Shown here piece by piece: positions 35,311 through 45,551 of a stretch of 64,000 bases of DNA. The stretch comes from Aliiruegeria lutimaris (lineage in GTDB: Bacteria > Pseudomonadota > Alphaproteobacteria > Rhodobacterales > Rhodobacteraceae), in the NCBI RefSeq assembly GCF_900099935.1, contig NZ_FNEK01000003.1, positions 62,001 to 126,000 of the forward strand. The letters are read 5' to 3'. Below the pieces are notes generated by a model, which was given only the letters and a program-made list of their open reading frames with translations, was not told where the DNA came from and ran no database searches. The position numbers were made by a program, and so were the translations under genes. Numbering within the stretch: position 1 is the stretch's first letter; the number at the start of each line of letters is the position of its first letter.

Positions 35311-35745
35311 TCAGTGGCTCCGGATGTCGAAATCCGGTGGCGCGAGGGTAAAGCCGTCGAAGGTGAATCCGGGCGAGACCGTGCAGCCGACCAGCGCCCA
35401 GTCGCCTGAGGTGCGGGCGGATTGCCAGTGATCCTTGGGCACGATGATTTGCGGCGACTGGCGGGCTGCGATGTTGGGGCCAAGCCACTGCTCCGAGCAG
35501 GGGCCGGCCTCTGATGCGCTCATGGACAGGATCAGCGGATCGCCGGCGTAAAAACGCCAGATCTCGGTCGCGTCGACCTTGTGCCAGTGGCTGCGCTGGC
35601 CGCGTTCGAGCAGGTAGTAGATCGCGGTGCCGGCCGCGCGCGCGCCCGTGCTTGGCTCCTCGATCCATGTCTGGCGATACCAGCCGCCTTCGGGATGCTG
35701 ACGCAGGCCAAGTTGGGAAATGATCTGGGCGGGAAACATGGTCAT
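35311..35745 (-). CDS. DUF985 cupin protein
   Basis: A 144-residue RmlC-like cupin of the DUF985 family: H-P-E-G-G-W-Y near the front, an A-I-Y-Y-L-L strand, and the metal-site-like S-H-W-H-K-V-D-A-T-E. No signal peptide or membrane helix. It follows the NUDIX gene after 12 bp and forms an operon with it. The reaction is unknown; the histidines suggest metal binding. Confidence 0.88.
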   Translation of the reverse strand: MTMFPAQIISQLGLRQHPEGGWYRQTWIEEPSTGARAAGTAIYYLLERGQRSHWHKVDATEIWRFYAGDPLILSMSASEAGPCSEQWLGPNIAARQSPQIIVPKDHWQSARTSGDWALVGCTVSPGFTFDGFTLAPPDFDIRSH

Positions 35746-35757
35746 GATCGTCTCAGC

Positions 35758-36303
35758 TTAGAGCAGGTTTTTCAATCGAAGCAAGCCAATGGCCGCGAGG
35801 GAGGTCGTGTCGCGCATCCGACCGTCCTCGATCATGGCGAGCAATTCGGGCAGCGGGACGGACGCGGTTTCCATGTCCTGCTCGGCATGTTCGCGGTCGA
35901 GCATTCCGGGGGTGAGGTCGCGGGCGACGAAGAGCGTGTAGCCCTGGCTGCAATAGCCCGGCGCCTGGTAGTAATGGCCGATCCGCTGCATCCGTCCGGC
36001 GCGCAGGCCGGTTTCTTCCTCAAGCTCGCCGCGCGCGAGCTCTTCGGGATCGGCATCGGGGCGGTCTTCCCAGGAACCCTGCGGCACTTCCCAGTATCGA
36101 CCCTGAACGGGGTAGCGGTACTGGCTGACAAGCTGGACACGGCCGTCGGAATGGATCGGCACGATCACGGCAAATTCGCCCTTGTCGACGACGGAGAATG
36201 TGCCGGGCGAGCCGTCGGGAAAGCGGACGGCGTCCTCGCGCACGGTCATCCATCGGCTCTGATAAGCGATGCGCGTGCTGATCTGCTGGATTGTTCCGGG
36301 CAT
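35758..36303 (-). CDS. NUDIX hydrolase, ADP-ribose pyrophosphatase type
   Basis: A 181-residue enzyme that likely hydrolyses ADP-ribose or a similar nucleoside diphosphate derivative. The Nudix box is clear but slightly divergent (W-E-V-P-Q-G-S-W, then L-A-R-G-E-L-E-E-E-T-G-L, where the usual R before E-L is G). V-S-Q-Y-R-Y-P precedes it, as in ADP-ribose pyrophosphatases. The start at 36303 has GGGAGC at good spacing. It leads the DUF985 cupin gene and follows enolase on the same strand, with a terminator between. Confidence 0.87.
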   Translation of the reverse strand: MPGTIQQISTRIAYQSRWMTVREDAVRFPDGSPGTFSVVDKGEFAVIVPIHSDGRVQLVSQYRYPVQGRYWEVPQGSWEDRPDADPEELARGELEEETGLRAGRMQRIGHYYQAPGYCSQGYTLFVARDLTPGMLDREHAEQDMETASVPLPELLAMIEDGRMRDTTSLAAIGLLRLKNLL

Positions 36304-36330
36304 GTCTGCGCTCCCAAAAGGCTTTTGTGG

Positions 36331-36370
36331 ACAAAGAGAGAGGCCCGCCCGCATCGCGGACGGGCCCCCG
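36331..36370 (-). terminator. Intrinsic terminator after eno
   Basis: An 11-bp stem (36342-36352 with 36356-36366) and a three-base loop; on the minus strand it is followed by TCTCTCTTTG. It lies between the eno stop and the NUDIX gene. Confidence 0.8.
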
Positions 36371-36391
36371 ATTTTCGGTCTGCCGAAGCGA

Positions 36392-37708
<1,317 letters not shown>

Positions 37709-38584
37709 CTACCCTTGTCGGGCCGCGGTGAAAACTGCGCGTTCCCGCGCAAGTGCGTATAAACCGGATCCGACGATCAGTGCCGCTCCGGTCAGGGTGT
37801 ACGTATCGGGGCGTTCCGCCAGGAAGATCACGCCGAGGATAAGGGCGACGACCAGCCGGAAATAGCGGAACGGAGCGATGGCAGATAGTTCGGAGGCCCG
37901 GACGGCCTCGACGATGAGATAGTAGCCCAGCGTGCCGGCCAGGACGATCCCGATCAGCATCCAGACTGCATTGAGCGGGACGGGGCCGACGCCGCCCTGT
38001 GCCAGGGTCAGGATCGCTCCGATCAGGGCGATGGAGTAGTAGGCCCAGAGCGACACCTGGAGCGAGTTTATTCCGCGCGGCATGACCCGCGTCGCGAGGT
38101 CCCGGATGGCGAAGCAGGCCACGGCAAGCACCGCGAGCAACGAGGCAATGTCGAAATCCGCCGTGCCGGGGCGAATGATCAGAAGCATTCCGGCGAATCC
38201 CACAAGGATCGCCAGCCAGCGCCGCCAGCCGACGGTTTCGCCGAGAAACAGCGCCGCGAGCAGCGTGACGGCCAGCGGCTGCGCCTGCAGGATGGAGGCG
38301 GCCGAGGCCAGGGACGTCAGCGCGAGCGCTGTCACCAGCGCGAAGGCGCCGATGAGCTCGCCGAGATTGCGCGTGATGACCATGGGGTGCAGAAAATCCC
38401 GTGACAAAAGCGACCGCTTGTTAACCCGCACGACAATGGCGAGGATCAGGCTCCCCAGGACACCGATGTAGAGAAGAAGATGGCCCACGGCCATATGAAC
38501 CGACGCCAGCTTGATGAGCAGATCTTCGAAGGCATAAAGCCCCATCGCGATGATCATCAGAACTGCGCCGCGCAGATTTCCCAT
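37709..38584 (-). CDS. EamA/DMT-superfamily transporter
   Basis: A 291-residue inner-membrane protein with about ten hydrophobic segments and two EamA repeats, typical of drug/metabolite transporters. The second and third segments carry the conserved helix pattern including Q-A-Q-P-L near the end of the first repeat, and R-Y-F-R-L-V-V-A-L-I-L-G-V in the second. The start at 38584 begins the first helix region; the upstream extension is basic and not membrane-like. The substrate is unknown. It lies between eno and the Fur/Mur gene on the same strand. Confidence 0.85.
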   Translation of the reverse strand: MGNLRGAVLMIIAMGLYAFEDLLIKLASVHMAVGHLLLYIGVLGSLILAIVVRVNKRSLLSRDFLHPMVITRNLGELIGAFALVTALALTSLASAASILQAQPLAVTLLAALFLGETVGWRRWLAILVGFAGMLLIIRPGTADFDIASLLAVLAVACFAIRDLATRVMPRGINSLQVSLWAYYSIALIGAILTLAQGGVGPVPLNAVWMLIGIVLAGTLGYYLIVEAVRASELSAIAPFRYFRLVVALILGVIFLAERPDTYTLTGAALIVGSGLYALARERAVFTAARQG

Positions 38585-38732
38585 TCGGAGAGTCCGGCCT
38601 TTCCTGCTGCCAAAACCGTGTTTGGCCCCCGTGTAGACCGCTTTTGGGGCGATAACAAAGCGCCAAACCGCCGCTGCCCGTGAAAAGCCGGGTTGCGTGG
38701 AGCGCAAGCGCCCGTTCCGATGTCGGGGCGGC

Positions 38733-39146
38733 TCAGCCGCGTTTGCGCGGGACCCCGTACAGCTCCAGCCTGTGTCCCTTGAGGGCATAGCCCAGCCGTT
38801 CGGCGATCTTTTCCTGCAGGGCCTCGATCTCCGGGTCCACGAACTCGATAACCTCGCCGGAATTGATGTCGATCAGGTGATCGTGATGTTCGCGATCGGC
38901 ATCCTCGTAGCGGGCGCGCCCGTCGCCGAATTCCAGCCGGTCGATGATGCCGGCCTCCTCGAAAAGCTTCACGGTCCGGTAGACGGTCGCGATGGAAATC
39001 TTCGGGTCATGCTCGGAGGCACGGTTATAGAGTTCCTCGACATCCGGATGGTCTTGAGATTCGCCCAGCACTTCGGCAATCACCCGGCGCTGGCCCGTCA
39101 TGCGCAGGCCCTTGGCCTCCAGCCGTTTCAGAATGCTTTCGCTCAT
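38733..39146 (-). CDS. Fur/Mur-family metalloregulator
   Basis: A 137-residue regulator of the Fur family. The HTH (T-G-Q-R-R-V-I-A-E-V-L, then A-T-V-Y-R-T-V-K-L) is followed by the dimerisation domain with H-H-D-H-L-I and a C-terminal acidic part. The sequence fits Fur/Mur better than Irr, which has a different N terminus. In alphaproteobacteria Mur mainly answers manganese, so iron or manganese control is both possible. A J-domain gene lies 58 bp upstream on the same strand. Confidence 0.88.
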   Translation of the reverse strand: MSESILKRLEAKGLRMTGQRRVIAEVLGESQDHPDVEELYNRASEHDPKISIATVYRTVKLFEEAGIIDRLEFGDGRARYEDADREHHDHLIDINSGEVIEFVDPEIEALQEKIAERLGYALKGHRLELYGVPRKRG

Positions 39147-39204
39147 CGTACCGTCCTTGCCCTTGAGGGGGCAGGTTACCGGATTGCAACTTCGAGTAAA
39201 ACCC

Positions 39205-40077
39205 TCAGGGCGTGCTGCCGGGTGGAGAAAAAACGCCCCGGAACCGTTGGTTGGGCAGGCGGTAAAGGCTTGCGCTGAAGTCGCTTTCGCCCGGCTGGAA
39301 CAGCAGCTCCACCGGAAGGACGCGGCCGGCATAGACCAGGTCGAACCCATGCGCGCGCGCCCAGCCGGGATTGACGGAAAAGCGCTCCTGTCCAACGAAG
39401 AACGCCTCCTCCAGGACGGAAACTTCCCCGGTCGGGCGCAGGCATATCCCTGCGTTGGAGAGCGCCGGAAGGGCCACGAGGTTCAGCCCCTCGACGGGGC
39501 TCGACCGGAAATGGAACCGCAGCGCCTGGGGCACCATGCTCACCCGGTCGGGCATGTGCAGGCCGGGGCAGCTGACCGGACCAATTCGGCCAAGCCGGAC
39601 CAGCATCCGCCGGCGCAGCGCATTGCGCGGCACGCCACGGTTGCAGACCAGCCACCCATCGACCGCCTCGATCAACGCCGCGCTCATCAATTCGCGCGCC
39701 TGCCGGGTGAGGGACAGCTCCCCGAGGGTGTCCGGCCCCGCGGGCTGTTGGGGGCTCGGCTCGGCAGGCTCCGTTGCCGGGGCGCGTCCCGCGCGAGGTT
39801 TCTCGGTCCGGTTCGCCGGTTTCGGCGTCTTCGGCGGCGCTGGTTTGGGCGGTGGCGCTTGCACCGGAGTTTCCGGCGGCGCCTCGACTTCGAGCGACTC
39901 CTTGAGGCTGTCATGCAGCGCATTGATATAGCGCATGATTTCATCGGAGCCTGCGCGGCCACCATCGGGGTGATACTCGCGCGCGAGCTGGCGATAGACG
40001 CGCCGAAGCTCGGCCCGGCTCAAGCCGGGAACGAGCCCGAGGTCCCGCGCCTCGGGAAGGTTCTGCCGCACCCTCAT
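39205..40077 (-). CDS. J-domain protein with proline-rich linker
   Basis: A 290-residue protein. Residues about 10-60 form a J domain with H36-P-D38, which is expected to stimulate an Hsp70 (DnaK) partner. Residues about 66-110 are rich in proline and alanine, a flexible linker. The C-terminal part (about 120-290) is a separate domain I do not recognise. It lacks the G/F and zinc-finger regions of DnaJ, so it is a class C-type J-protein. The start at 40077 has GGAG upstream; a longer start at 40149 is possible. It sits between fur/mur and the MoxR gene. Confidence 0.72.
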   Translation of the reverse strand: MRVRQNLPEARDLGLVPGLSRAELRRVYRQLAREYHPDGGRAGSDEIMRYINALHDSLKESLEVEAPPETPVQAPPPKPAPPKTPKPANRTEKPRAGRAPATEPAEPSPQQPAGPDTLGELSLTRQARELMSAALIEAVDGWLVCNRGVPRNALRRRMLVRLGRIGPVSCPGLHMPDRVSMVPQALRFHFRSSPVEGLNLVALPALSNAGICLRPTGEVSVLEEAFFVGQERFSVNPGWARAHGFDLVYAGRVLPVELLFQPGESDFSASLYRLPNQRFRGVFSPPGSTP

Positions 40078-40227
40078 CGGTCCGGCTCCGATTGTGCGGA
40101 AAATTTTTCCGCTTTCTGCTGCTGGGAATGGAACACGTGGAAACTCCAAAAGACAAACCGGGTTTGCAGGAGTTCTTCCGCGTGCCCTTTGAGGGCGCTT
40201 CGGTATTTGGTCGCAACAGAATTCGGC

Positions 40228-40262
40228 AAAAAGAAGGAGCCGATATGGTCACCCGGCTCCTA
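40228..40262 (-). terminator. Intrinsic terminator after the MoxR gene
   Basis: A perfect 8-bp stem (40235-40242 with 40254-40261) with an 11-base loop, followed on the minus strand by TCTTTTT. It lies about 43 bp past the stop of the MoxR gene. Confidence 0.78.
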
Positions 40263-40303
40263 GTATTTTGACATTTAACGAAATTTTAGAAAAACGCGCC
40301 GCC

Positions 40304-41143
40304 TCAGCGGCCGCGGCGCGCCATGAAGGCCAGCCGTTCGAACAGGTGCACGTCCTGTTCGTTCTTGAGCAGCGCCCCGTGCAGCTTCGGCAAGGCCTGC
40401 GTGCTGTCGCGGCGCAGGTCCTCGGCTTCCAGATCCTCGGCCAGCAACAGCTTGAGCCAGTCCAGAACTTCCGAGGTGGAGGGCTTCTTTTTCAGGCCCT
40501 GCTGATCGCGAATCTCGTAGAACTGGGTCAGCGCCGTGGTGAGCAGGGCCTGCTTTATACCCGGGTGATGAACCTCGACGATCTGCCGCATCGTGTCCAT
40601 GTCCGGGAAACGAATGTAATGGAAGAAGCAGCGGCGCAGGAAGGCGTCCGGCAGCTCCTTTTCATTGTTCGAGGTGATGATGACGATCGGGCGGTTGACG
40701 GCCTTTACTGTCTCGTTCGTCTCGTAGACATGGAATTCCATCCGGTCCAGTTCCTGCAACAGGTCGTTGGGGAACTCGATATCGGCCTTGTCGATTTCGT
40801 CGATGAGCAGCACCACCTTGCCGGGCGCCGCGAACGCCTCCCAGAGCTTGCCGGGCTTGATGTAATTGGCCACGTCATGCACGCGCTCGTCACCCAGCTG
40901 GCTGTCGCGCAGGCGCGAGACCGCGTCATATTCATAAAGTCCCTGCTGGGCACGGGTGGTCGATTTGATATGCCACTCGATCATCGGCAGGCCGAGCGCA
41001 GCGGAAACCTGGCGCGCCAGTTCCGTTTTGCCGGTGCCCGGTTCTCCCTTCACCAGCAACGGGCGCTCAAGTGTCACGGCCGCGTTGACGGCAACCTTCA
41101 GGTCGTCCGTGGCAACATATGAATCGGTTCCCGAGAATTTCAT
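40304..41143 (-). CDS. MoxR/CoxD-type AAA+ ATPase
   Basis: A 279-residue AAA+ ATPase of the MoxR group, which acts as a chaperone-like remodeller of other proteins. Walker A is G33-E-P-G-T-G-K-T40, Walker B is L-L-I-D-E-I-D-K-A-D, and a sensor-1 region I-I-T-S-N-N-E-K-E is present. MoxR genes are usually next to a gene for a VWA-domain (CoxE-like) partner. None is seen here: a terminator follows and the neighbours are a J-domain gene and dksA. The target is therefore unknown. Confidence 0.88.
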   Translation of the reverse strand: MKFSGTDSYVATDDLKVAVNAAVTLERPLLVKGEPGTGKTELARQVSAALGLPMIEWHIKSTTRAQQGLYEYDAVSRLRDSQLGDERVHDVANYIKPGKLWEAFAAPGKVVLLIDEIDKADIEFPNDLLQELDRMEFHVYETNETVKAVNRPIVIITSNNEKELPDAFLRRCFFHYIRFPDMDTMRQIVEVHHPGIKQALLTTALTQFYEIRDQQGLKKKPSTSEVLDWLKLLLAEDLEAEDLRRDSTQALPKLHGALLKNEQDVHLFERLAFMARRGR

Positions 41144-41363
41144 TTGGTTTTACCGCCTCTTGGATCGTGTTCTTGAAGCATGGGCCAGTCCCGTATCTGC
41201 GCCACCCTGCCTATGCTTTTTGTAAGTGACAACCCGTTATGCTTGGAGTAGGTAGCGCGCCAAGGGAGACACGATGCCTGTGACAGATGACCGAATAGAC
41301 AATGAGCTGCCGGAAAACGGCGCGGAACAGCTGACGCAGGCCGAAATGCGAGAGGGAGCAGGG

Positions 41364-41786
41364 ATGAAACAGGAAGCTTTTCTGCCGGAAGATTACCGCC
41401 CCGCCGAAGACGAGCCTTTCATGAACGAGCGCCAGCTGGAGTATTTCCGGCGCAAGCTGCTTGCGTGGAAAGAGGATCTGCTGGCTGACAGCCGCGATAC
41501 GATCGAGGGCTTGCAAGACAGTACGCGCAACATTCCGGACGTGGCCGACCGCGCAAGCGAGGAAACGGACCGTGCGCTGGAGCTGCGGACGCGGGATCGG
41601 CAGCGCAAGCTGGTGGGCAAGATCGACTCGGCGCTGCGCCGGATCGACGAGGGCGAATATGGCTATTGCGAGGAAACGGGCGAACCGATCTCGCTCAAGC
41701 GTCTCGACGCCCGTCCGATCGCCACGCTGAGCCTCGAAGCGCAGGAACGCCACGAGCGCCGCGAAAAGGTTCACCGCGACGATTGA
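41364..41786 (+). CDS. dksA: DksA-family RNA polymerase regulator with a one-cysteine zinc-finger region
   Basis: A 140-residue ppGpp-linked cofactor that enters the RNA polymerase secondary channel. The coiled-coil tip has the D59-V-A-D62-R-A64 motif needed for activity. The zinc-finger region has only one cysteine, C102 (Y-G-Y-C-E-E-T-G), where classical DksA has four, so it resembles zinc-independent variants such as P. aeruginosa DksA2. The start at 41364 has GGGAG close upstream and gives the family length. A second ATG at 41274, with its own GGGAG, would add 30 residues and is a real alternative. Confidence 0.9.
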   Translation: MKQEAFLPEDYRPAEDEPFMNERQLEYFRRKLLAWKEDLLADSRDTIEGLQDSTRNIPDVADRASEETDRALELRTRDRQRKLVGKIDSALRRIDEGEYGYCEETGEPISLKRLDARPIATLSLEAQERHERREKVHRDD

Positions 41787-41837
41787 TATTGCATTGCAGT
41801 CCTTTACGGGCCCCCTGCTTTGTGAATAATTTCAGCG

Positions 41838-41858
41838 CGCCGGGACATGTTCCCGGCG
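41838..41858 (+). terminator. Possible terminator after dksA
   Basis: An 8-bp stem (41838-41845 with 41851-41858) with a five-base loop, followed by TTCG. It is GC-rich but has only a short T-run. Confidence 0.4.
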
Positions 41859-41882
41859 TTCGTCGTATCTGGAGGACCGCTG

Positions 41883-43046
41883 ATGCTGATCGGGCAGGAA
41901 ATCACGATTCTCGGTGCCGGGATCGCCGGGCTGGGCCTCGCACGGGCATTGGCAATGCGGGGCGCTTCGGTGCGTATCCTCGAACAGGCGCCGGCCATTG
42001 CCGAGGTTGGTGCCGGCATCCAGATCTCGCCCAATGCGGGTCGGGTGCTCGATGCGATGGGGCTCGGCGAGGCCTTCGAGAAGATCTCCGTTCCCTCCAG
42101 CGGCGCCGCGCTGCGCGATTATGCCCGTGGCACGGAAGTGCTTCGGCTCGACCTGACGCGGTTCGGCCGCTTCGGCCTCGTTCACCGGGCCGACCTTATC
42201 GAGATATTGCTCGACGCGACGCGCGAACTGGGTGTCGAGATCGAGCTGGGAGCGCGCGTCGGGAACGTTTCGCTCGATGGCAACCGCGCGGTGCTCGATA
42301 TCGGGGACCTTGGGCTGCGGGAGGTTCCCTTCGTTGTCGCCGCCGACGGCTTGCGCTCCTGCGTGCGCCGGGCGCTGCTGGGCGCGGAGACGCCGCTTTT
42401 CACCGGTCACGTCGCATGGCGGGCGTTACTGCCGATCGAGCCGGGCGAGGTGCCCAACGAGGCTCATGTCTTCATGGGGCCGGGGCGGCACCTGGTTGCC
42501 TATCCCCTGCGCGGGGGCACGGTTCTGAACATCGTGGGCGTGCATGAGCGCGGCGAGTGGACGGAGGATGGCTGGAATCATCCCGGCGATCCAGACCAGT
42601 TCCGGGCGCTGTTCGGTGAATTCGGCGATCCGGTACGCGGATGGCTGCAACGGATCGAAGACGTGATCGTCTGGGGGCTGTTCAAACACGCGGTCGCGCC
42701 ACGCTGGCATGGCGCGAATGCTGCGCTCATGGGCGATGCGGCGCACCCGACCTTGCCCTTCCTTGCACAGGGCGCCTGCATGGCGCTGGAAGATGCCTGG
42801 GTGCTGGCCGATTGTCTCGACAGTTCGGAGAGCCGCGAGGCCGCACTGGCGCGTTACGAATCCCTTCGCGCCCCGCGCTGTAAACGAATCGTCGATGCAG
42901 GAACGGCGAACGCCCGCAATTACCACCTGAGCAGCGCACCGGTGCGCGGCTTTGCCCATATGGGGCTTCGGGTGATCGGCAAGACGATGCCGGGTTTCAT
43001 GCCCGACCGTTTCAAATGGCTCTATAGCCATGATGTGACGGCCTAG
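41883..43046 (+). CDS. FAD-dependent aromatic monooxygenase-like protein
   Basis: A 387-residue flavoprotein of the class A hydroxylase type, similar to salicylate hydroxylase. It has the dinucleotide motif G11-A-G-I-A-G16, a D-G motif in A-A-D-G-L-R, and G-D-A-A-H-P-T-L-P for FAD phosphate contact. GGAGGA precedes the ATG at 41883; the short upstream extension is not conserved-looking. It is convergent with xerD, 24 bp apart. The aromatic substrate is unknown. Confidence 0.86.
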   Translation: MLIGQEITILGAGIAGLGLARALAMRGASVRILEQAPAIAEVGAGIQISPNAGRVLDAMGLGEAFEKISVPSSGAALRDYARGTEVLRLDLTRFGRFGLVHRADLIEILLDATRELGVEIELGARVGNVSLDGNRAVLDIGDLGLREVPFVVAADGLRSCVRRALLGAETPLFTGHVAWRALLPIEPGEVPNEAHVFMGPGRHLVAYPLRGGTVLNIVGVHERGEWTEDGWNHPGDPDQFRALFGEFGDPVRGWLQRIEDVIVWGLFKHAVAPRWHGANAALMGDAAHPTLPFLAQGACMALEDAWVLADCLDSSESREAALARYESLRAPRCKRIVDAGTANARNYHLSSAPVRGFAHMGLRVIGKTMPGFMPDRFKWLYSHDVTA

Positions 43047-43070
43047 AAACGCTCCAACTTCCGCGGCCTG

Positions 43071-44015
43071 TCACCTGCCGTGTTTGGCCAGCGGGTGATG
43101 CTCCAGCACCAGTTCGCGTAGCCGTTCTTCGAGCACGTGGGTATAGATCTCGGTGGTCGAGATATCGGCATGGCCCAGAAGCGTCTGGATCGAGCGCAGA
43201 TCGGCCCCGCCTTCCAGAAGATGGGTCGCAAAGGCGTGGCGCAGCGTGTGCGGTGTCACCTTTTGCGGCGACACGCCCGCCGCCACGGCGATTTCCTTGA
43301 CCAGACCGTAGAAGCGGTGCCGCGTCAGGTGCCCGGCCTTGCCGGTGGAGGGAAAGAGGAAACGCGACGGGGGCAGTCCCTTGAGCCGCGCGGTCTCTTC
43401 CAACTCGTCGCGTCGGGCGAGCCATTCGGCCAGCGCTTCGCGTGCGGTCGCCGAGATCGGCACCATCCGTTCCTTGTTACCCTTGCCGCGCACCAGCAAC
43501 ATGCGCGGGTCGCCGCGCGCCGCCGCGACCGGCAGGGAGACCAGTTCTGTCACCCGCATCCCGGTCGCGTAGAGCAGCTGCACGAGGCAGCGATTGCGCA
43601 GTTGGTCCGTCTCGCTACGGCCAAACCCGCCGGCAGCCTCCAGGAGCGCGCTGATCTCGGCAACCGAGAGTGTCTTCGGCAGGCTCTTCTGGCGGCCGGG
43701 CCCACGGATCTGGATCGCCGGGTTGTCGTCGCGCCATCCTTCTTCGAAGGCAAACCGGAAAAGTTGACGGATCGAGGAGAGCCGCCGCGCCCGTGTCGCC
43801 CGCGACAGTCCCTGCGCGTCGCAGAAAACGAGGTAGCGTTCGACCGTTTCCCGGTCCGCGTGGGCAAGCGAAGTTTTCTCGCGGTCCAGCCATGCGGTGA
43901 AATCCTGCAGGTCGCGCCCATAGGCGAGGCAGGTATTTCGCGCGGCGTCCAATTCGGCGGACTGGGCTTCAAGAAAGCCCGAGATCCAGAGATCGGCGCG
44001 TGCCGGGGCCGTCAT
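43071..44015 (-). CDS. xerD: Tyrosine recombinase XerD
   Basis: A 314-residue site-specific recombinase that, with XerC, resolves chromosome dimers at dif. Catalytic residues are R154, K178, H256, R259, H282 and Y291, spaced as in E. coli XerD. The N-terminal SAM-like core-binding domain is complete. The ATG overlaps the stop of the upstream 511-residue gene by four bases, so it is translated as part of that operon. It is not next to an integrated element, which supports a housekeeping role. Confidence 0.93.
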   Translation of the reverse strand: MTAPARADLWISGFLEAQSAELDAARNTCLAYGRDLQDFTAWLDREKTSLAHADRETVERYLVFCDAQGLSRATRARRLSSIRQLFRFAFEEGWRDDNPAIQIRGPGRQKSLPKTLSVAEISALLEAAGGFGRSETDQLRNRCLVQLLYATGMRVTELVSLPVAAARGDPRMLLVRGKGNKERMVPISATAREALAEWLARRDELEETARLKGLPPSRFLFPSTGKAGHLTRHRFYGLVKEIAVAAGVSPQKVTPHTLRHAFATHLLEGGADLRSIQTLLGHADISTTEIYTHVLEERLRELVLEHHPLAKHGR

Positions 44016-45547
44016 GCCGGTTGCTCCAGCAGCAGGATCTGAAGGGCGGCGCGGCGCGCGGTGTCTTCGAGCCCGATGGCACGCAGAAAGGCCAGCGCCC
44101 CGGAAAGGACGGCGGGGTCGGAATCGGATCCGCTGGCGAGCGACTTCAACGCCGACAGCAGCGCCTCGCCAAGGCGCTGTTCCTCCAGAAAACCGGTCAG
44201 CTCCGGCGGCAAGGGGGGGACTGGCGTGGAGAACGCGGCGGCAATGGCTTGAGACAGCGCGTCCTGCGGCGCCTTTGCGACCTGGCCGGAGGCGATGGAG
44301 CTGGCAAAGGCGAGCGCCTCGGGCAGCGATGCGGCGTCGAGTGCGACGGTTTCATAGCTGTCCGAGAGCAGCCCCAGCCGGAGCGCGAGCGGGTCCGACC
44401 CCATCGTGTCCAGCGCGAGAATCTCGTGGGCGAGGGCGCGTGCGAAGGGTAGGGCGAGGCCGGCCGCAACCATCCGCTCCCAGGCAAGCGGGAGCGCCGC
44501 GCGAACGGCCTGCGCATCCTGCGCGCGAAGTGCCTCGTTCAGCGTTTGCACCGCCGCGACCCGGTCCCAGACACCGCCCGAAGCGGCCGGGCGCCGTTCG
44601 CCATAGATCGCGATCAGCACATCGGGCGGCAGCGCGCCGGCCCGCGCCAGCCGCTCGCCAGCCTCCACGCGGGCTTTCCAGCCGGCGGTGGGACGCAGAT
44701 CCGAATGGGCGAAGGCAAGCGGAAGCGGCGTGGTGGGAATCGGCGCGCCGATTGCCTCCAGCATCCGGAAGGTCAGCGGGCTCGGCCGGGTAGGGGCCGT
44801 GGTGGGCGGTAACAGCTCCGAAAGTTCCGGGTCGAGGAACTGCGCGAGCAGCGCGTCCTCCTGCGGTGTGAGCTGTCCGAGCGCCTTGGCCGATTCGAGG
44901 GTCAGCGCGGCGGCCGGCCAGTCTCCCGTGCGCGCGAGGCAGAAAATGCGGACCGGGAAGGAGGGCGAGATGCCCGGCACGGCCCGCATCCGGGCGCAGG
45001 CCGCCTGCTCGCGCCCGGTCAGCAAGCCGACATCGAAGGCGCGGCGGAAAAGTTCCGGCTCCTGCGACCCCGTGCGCTCCAGAAGTGCCTCTGCCTCCTC
45101 CACGGCGCCACGCGCCAGGAGCGCGTCGACCCGGGCCTGCAACAGCGGGGCGTCGGGGCTGGACCATGCCGGCGGGTCGAGCTCGGCAAGCATGATGCGG
45201 CGGAACTGGTCCTGCACGGCCGGCAGCGGCTCGACGGGGAAATCGGCAATGGCACGGATCAGCGATTCGCGGTCCGAGCTTCCCCAGAGATTTGCCGGAA
45301 GCCCGGTCACCGAGCGGGGCAACAAGCCCACGCCATCGGGCGAGGGCGCATTTAGCGGCTGCACGCTGATCGGTTCGGTCACGATGCCGGGCGTGACCGG
45401 CTCCTGCCCGCCCGGCTTCGCAACGGGATCGCTCAGGCTCTCGGTGAGCCAGTCGATGGCCGAAATCGGGTCATCGGAGGATTGGGCCGCGACATTTTCC
45501 CCGTTGAGAAGAAAAGCCAGACCGAAAACGACAGCCGTTACGCGCAT
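44012..45547 (-). CDS. Secreted helical-repeat-like protein of unknown function
   Basis: A 511-residue protein with an N-terminal Sec signal peptide (V-V-F-G-L-A-F-L-L-N-G, likely cleavage after V-A-A). The mature part is rich in alanine and leucine with many short helices and looks like an alpha-helical repeat protein; no catalytic motif was found. The start at 45547 is four bases after the stop of the small membrane protein, and the gene runs into xerD with a four-base overlap. It is probably periplasmic. Its link to XerD is by position only. Confidence 0.75.
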   Translation of the reverse strand: MRVTAVVFGLAFLLNGENVAAQSSDDPISAIDWLTESLSDPVAKPGGQEPVTPGIVTEPISVQPLNAPSPDGVGLLPRSVTGLPANLWGSSDRESLIRAIADFPVEPLPAVQDQFRRIMLAELDPPAWSSPDAPLLQARVDALLARGAVEEAEALLERTGSQEPELFRRAFDVGLLTGREQAACARMRAVPGISPSFPVRIFCLARTGDWPAAALTLESAKALGQLTPQEDALLAQFLDPELSELLPPTTAPTRPSPLTFRMLEAIGAPIPTTPLPLAFAHSDLRPTAGWKARVEAGERLARAGALPPDVLIAIYGERRPAASGGVWDRVAAVQTLNEALRAQDAQAVRAALPLAWERMVAAGLALPFARALAHEILALDTMGSDPLALRLGLLSDSYETVALDAASLPEALAFASSIASGQVAKAPQDALSQAIAAAFSTPVPPLPPELTGFLEEQRLGEALLSALKSLASGSDSDPAVLSGALAFLRAIGLEDTARRAALQILLLEQPA

Positions 45548-45551
45548 CCGC

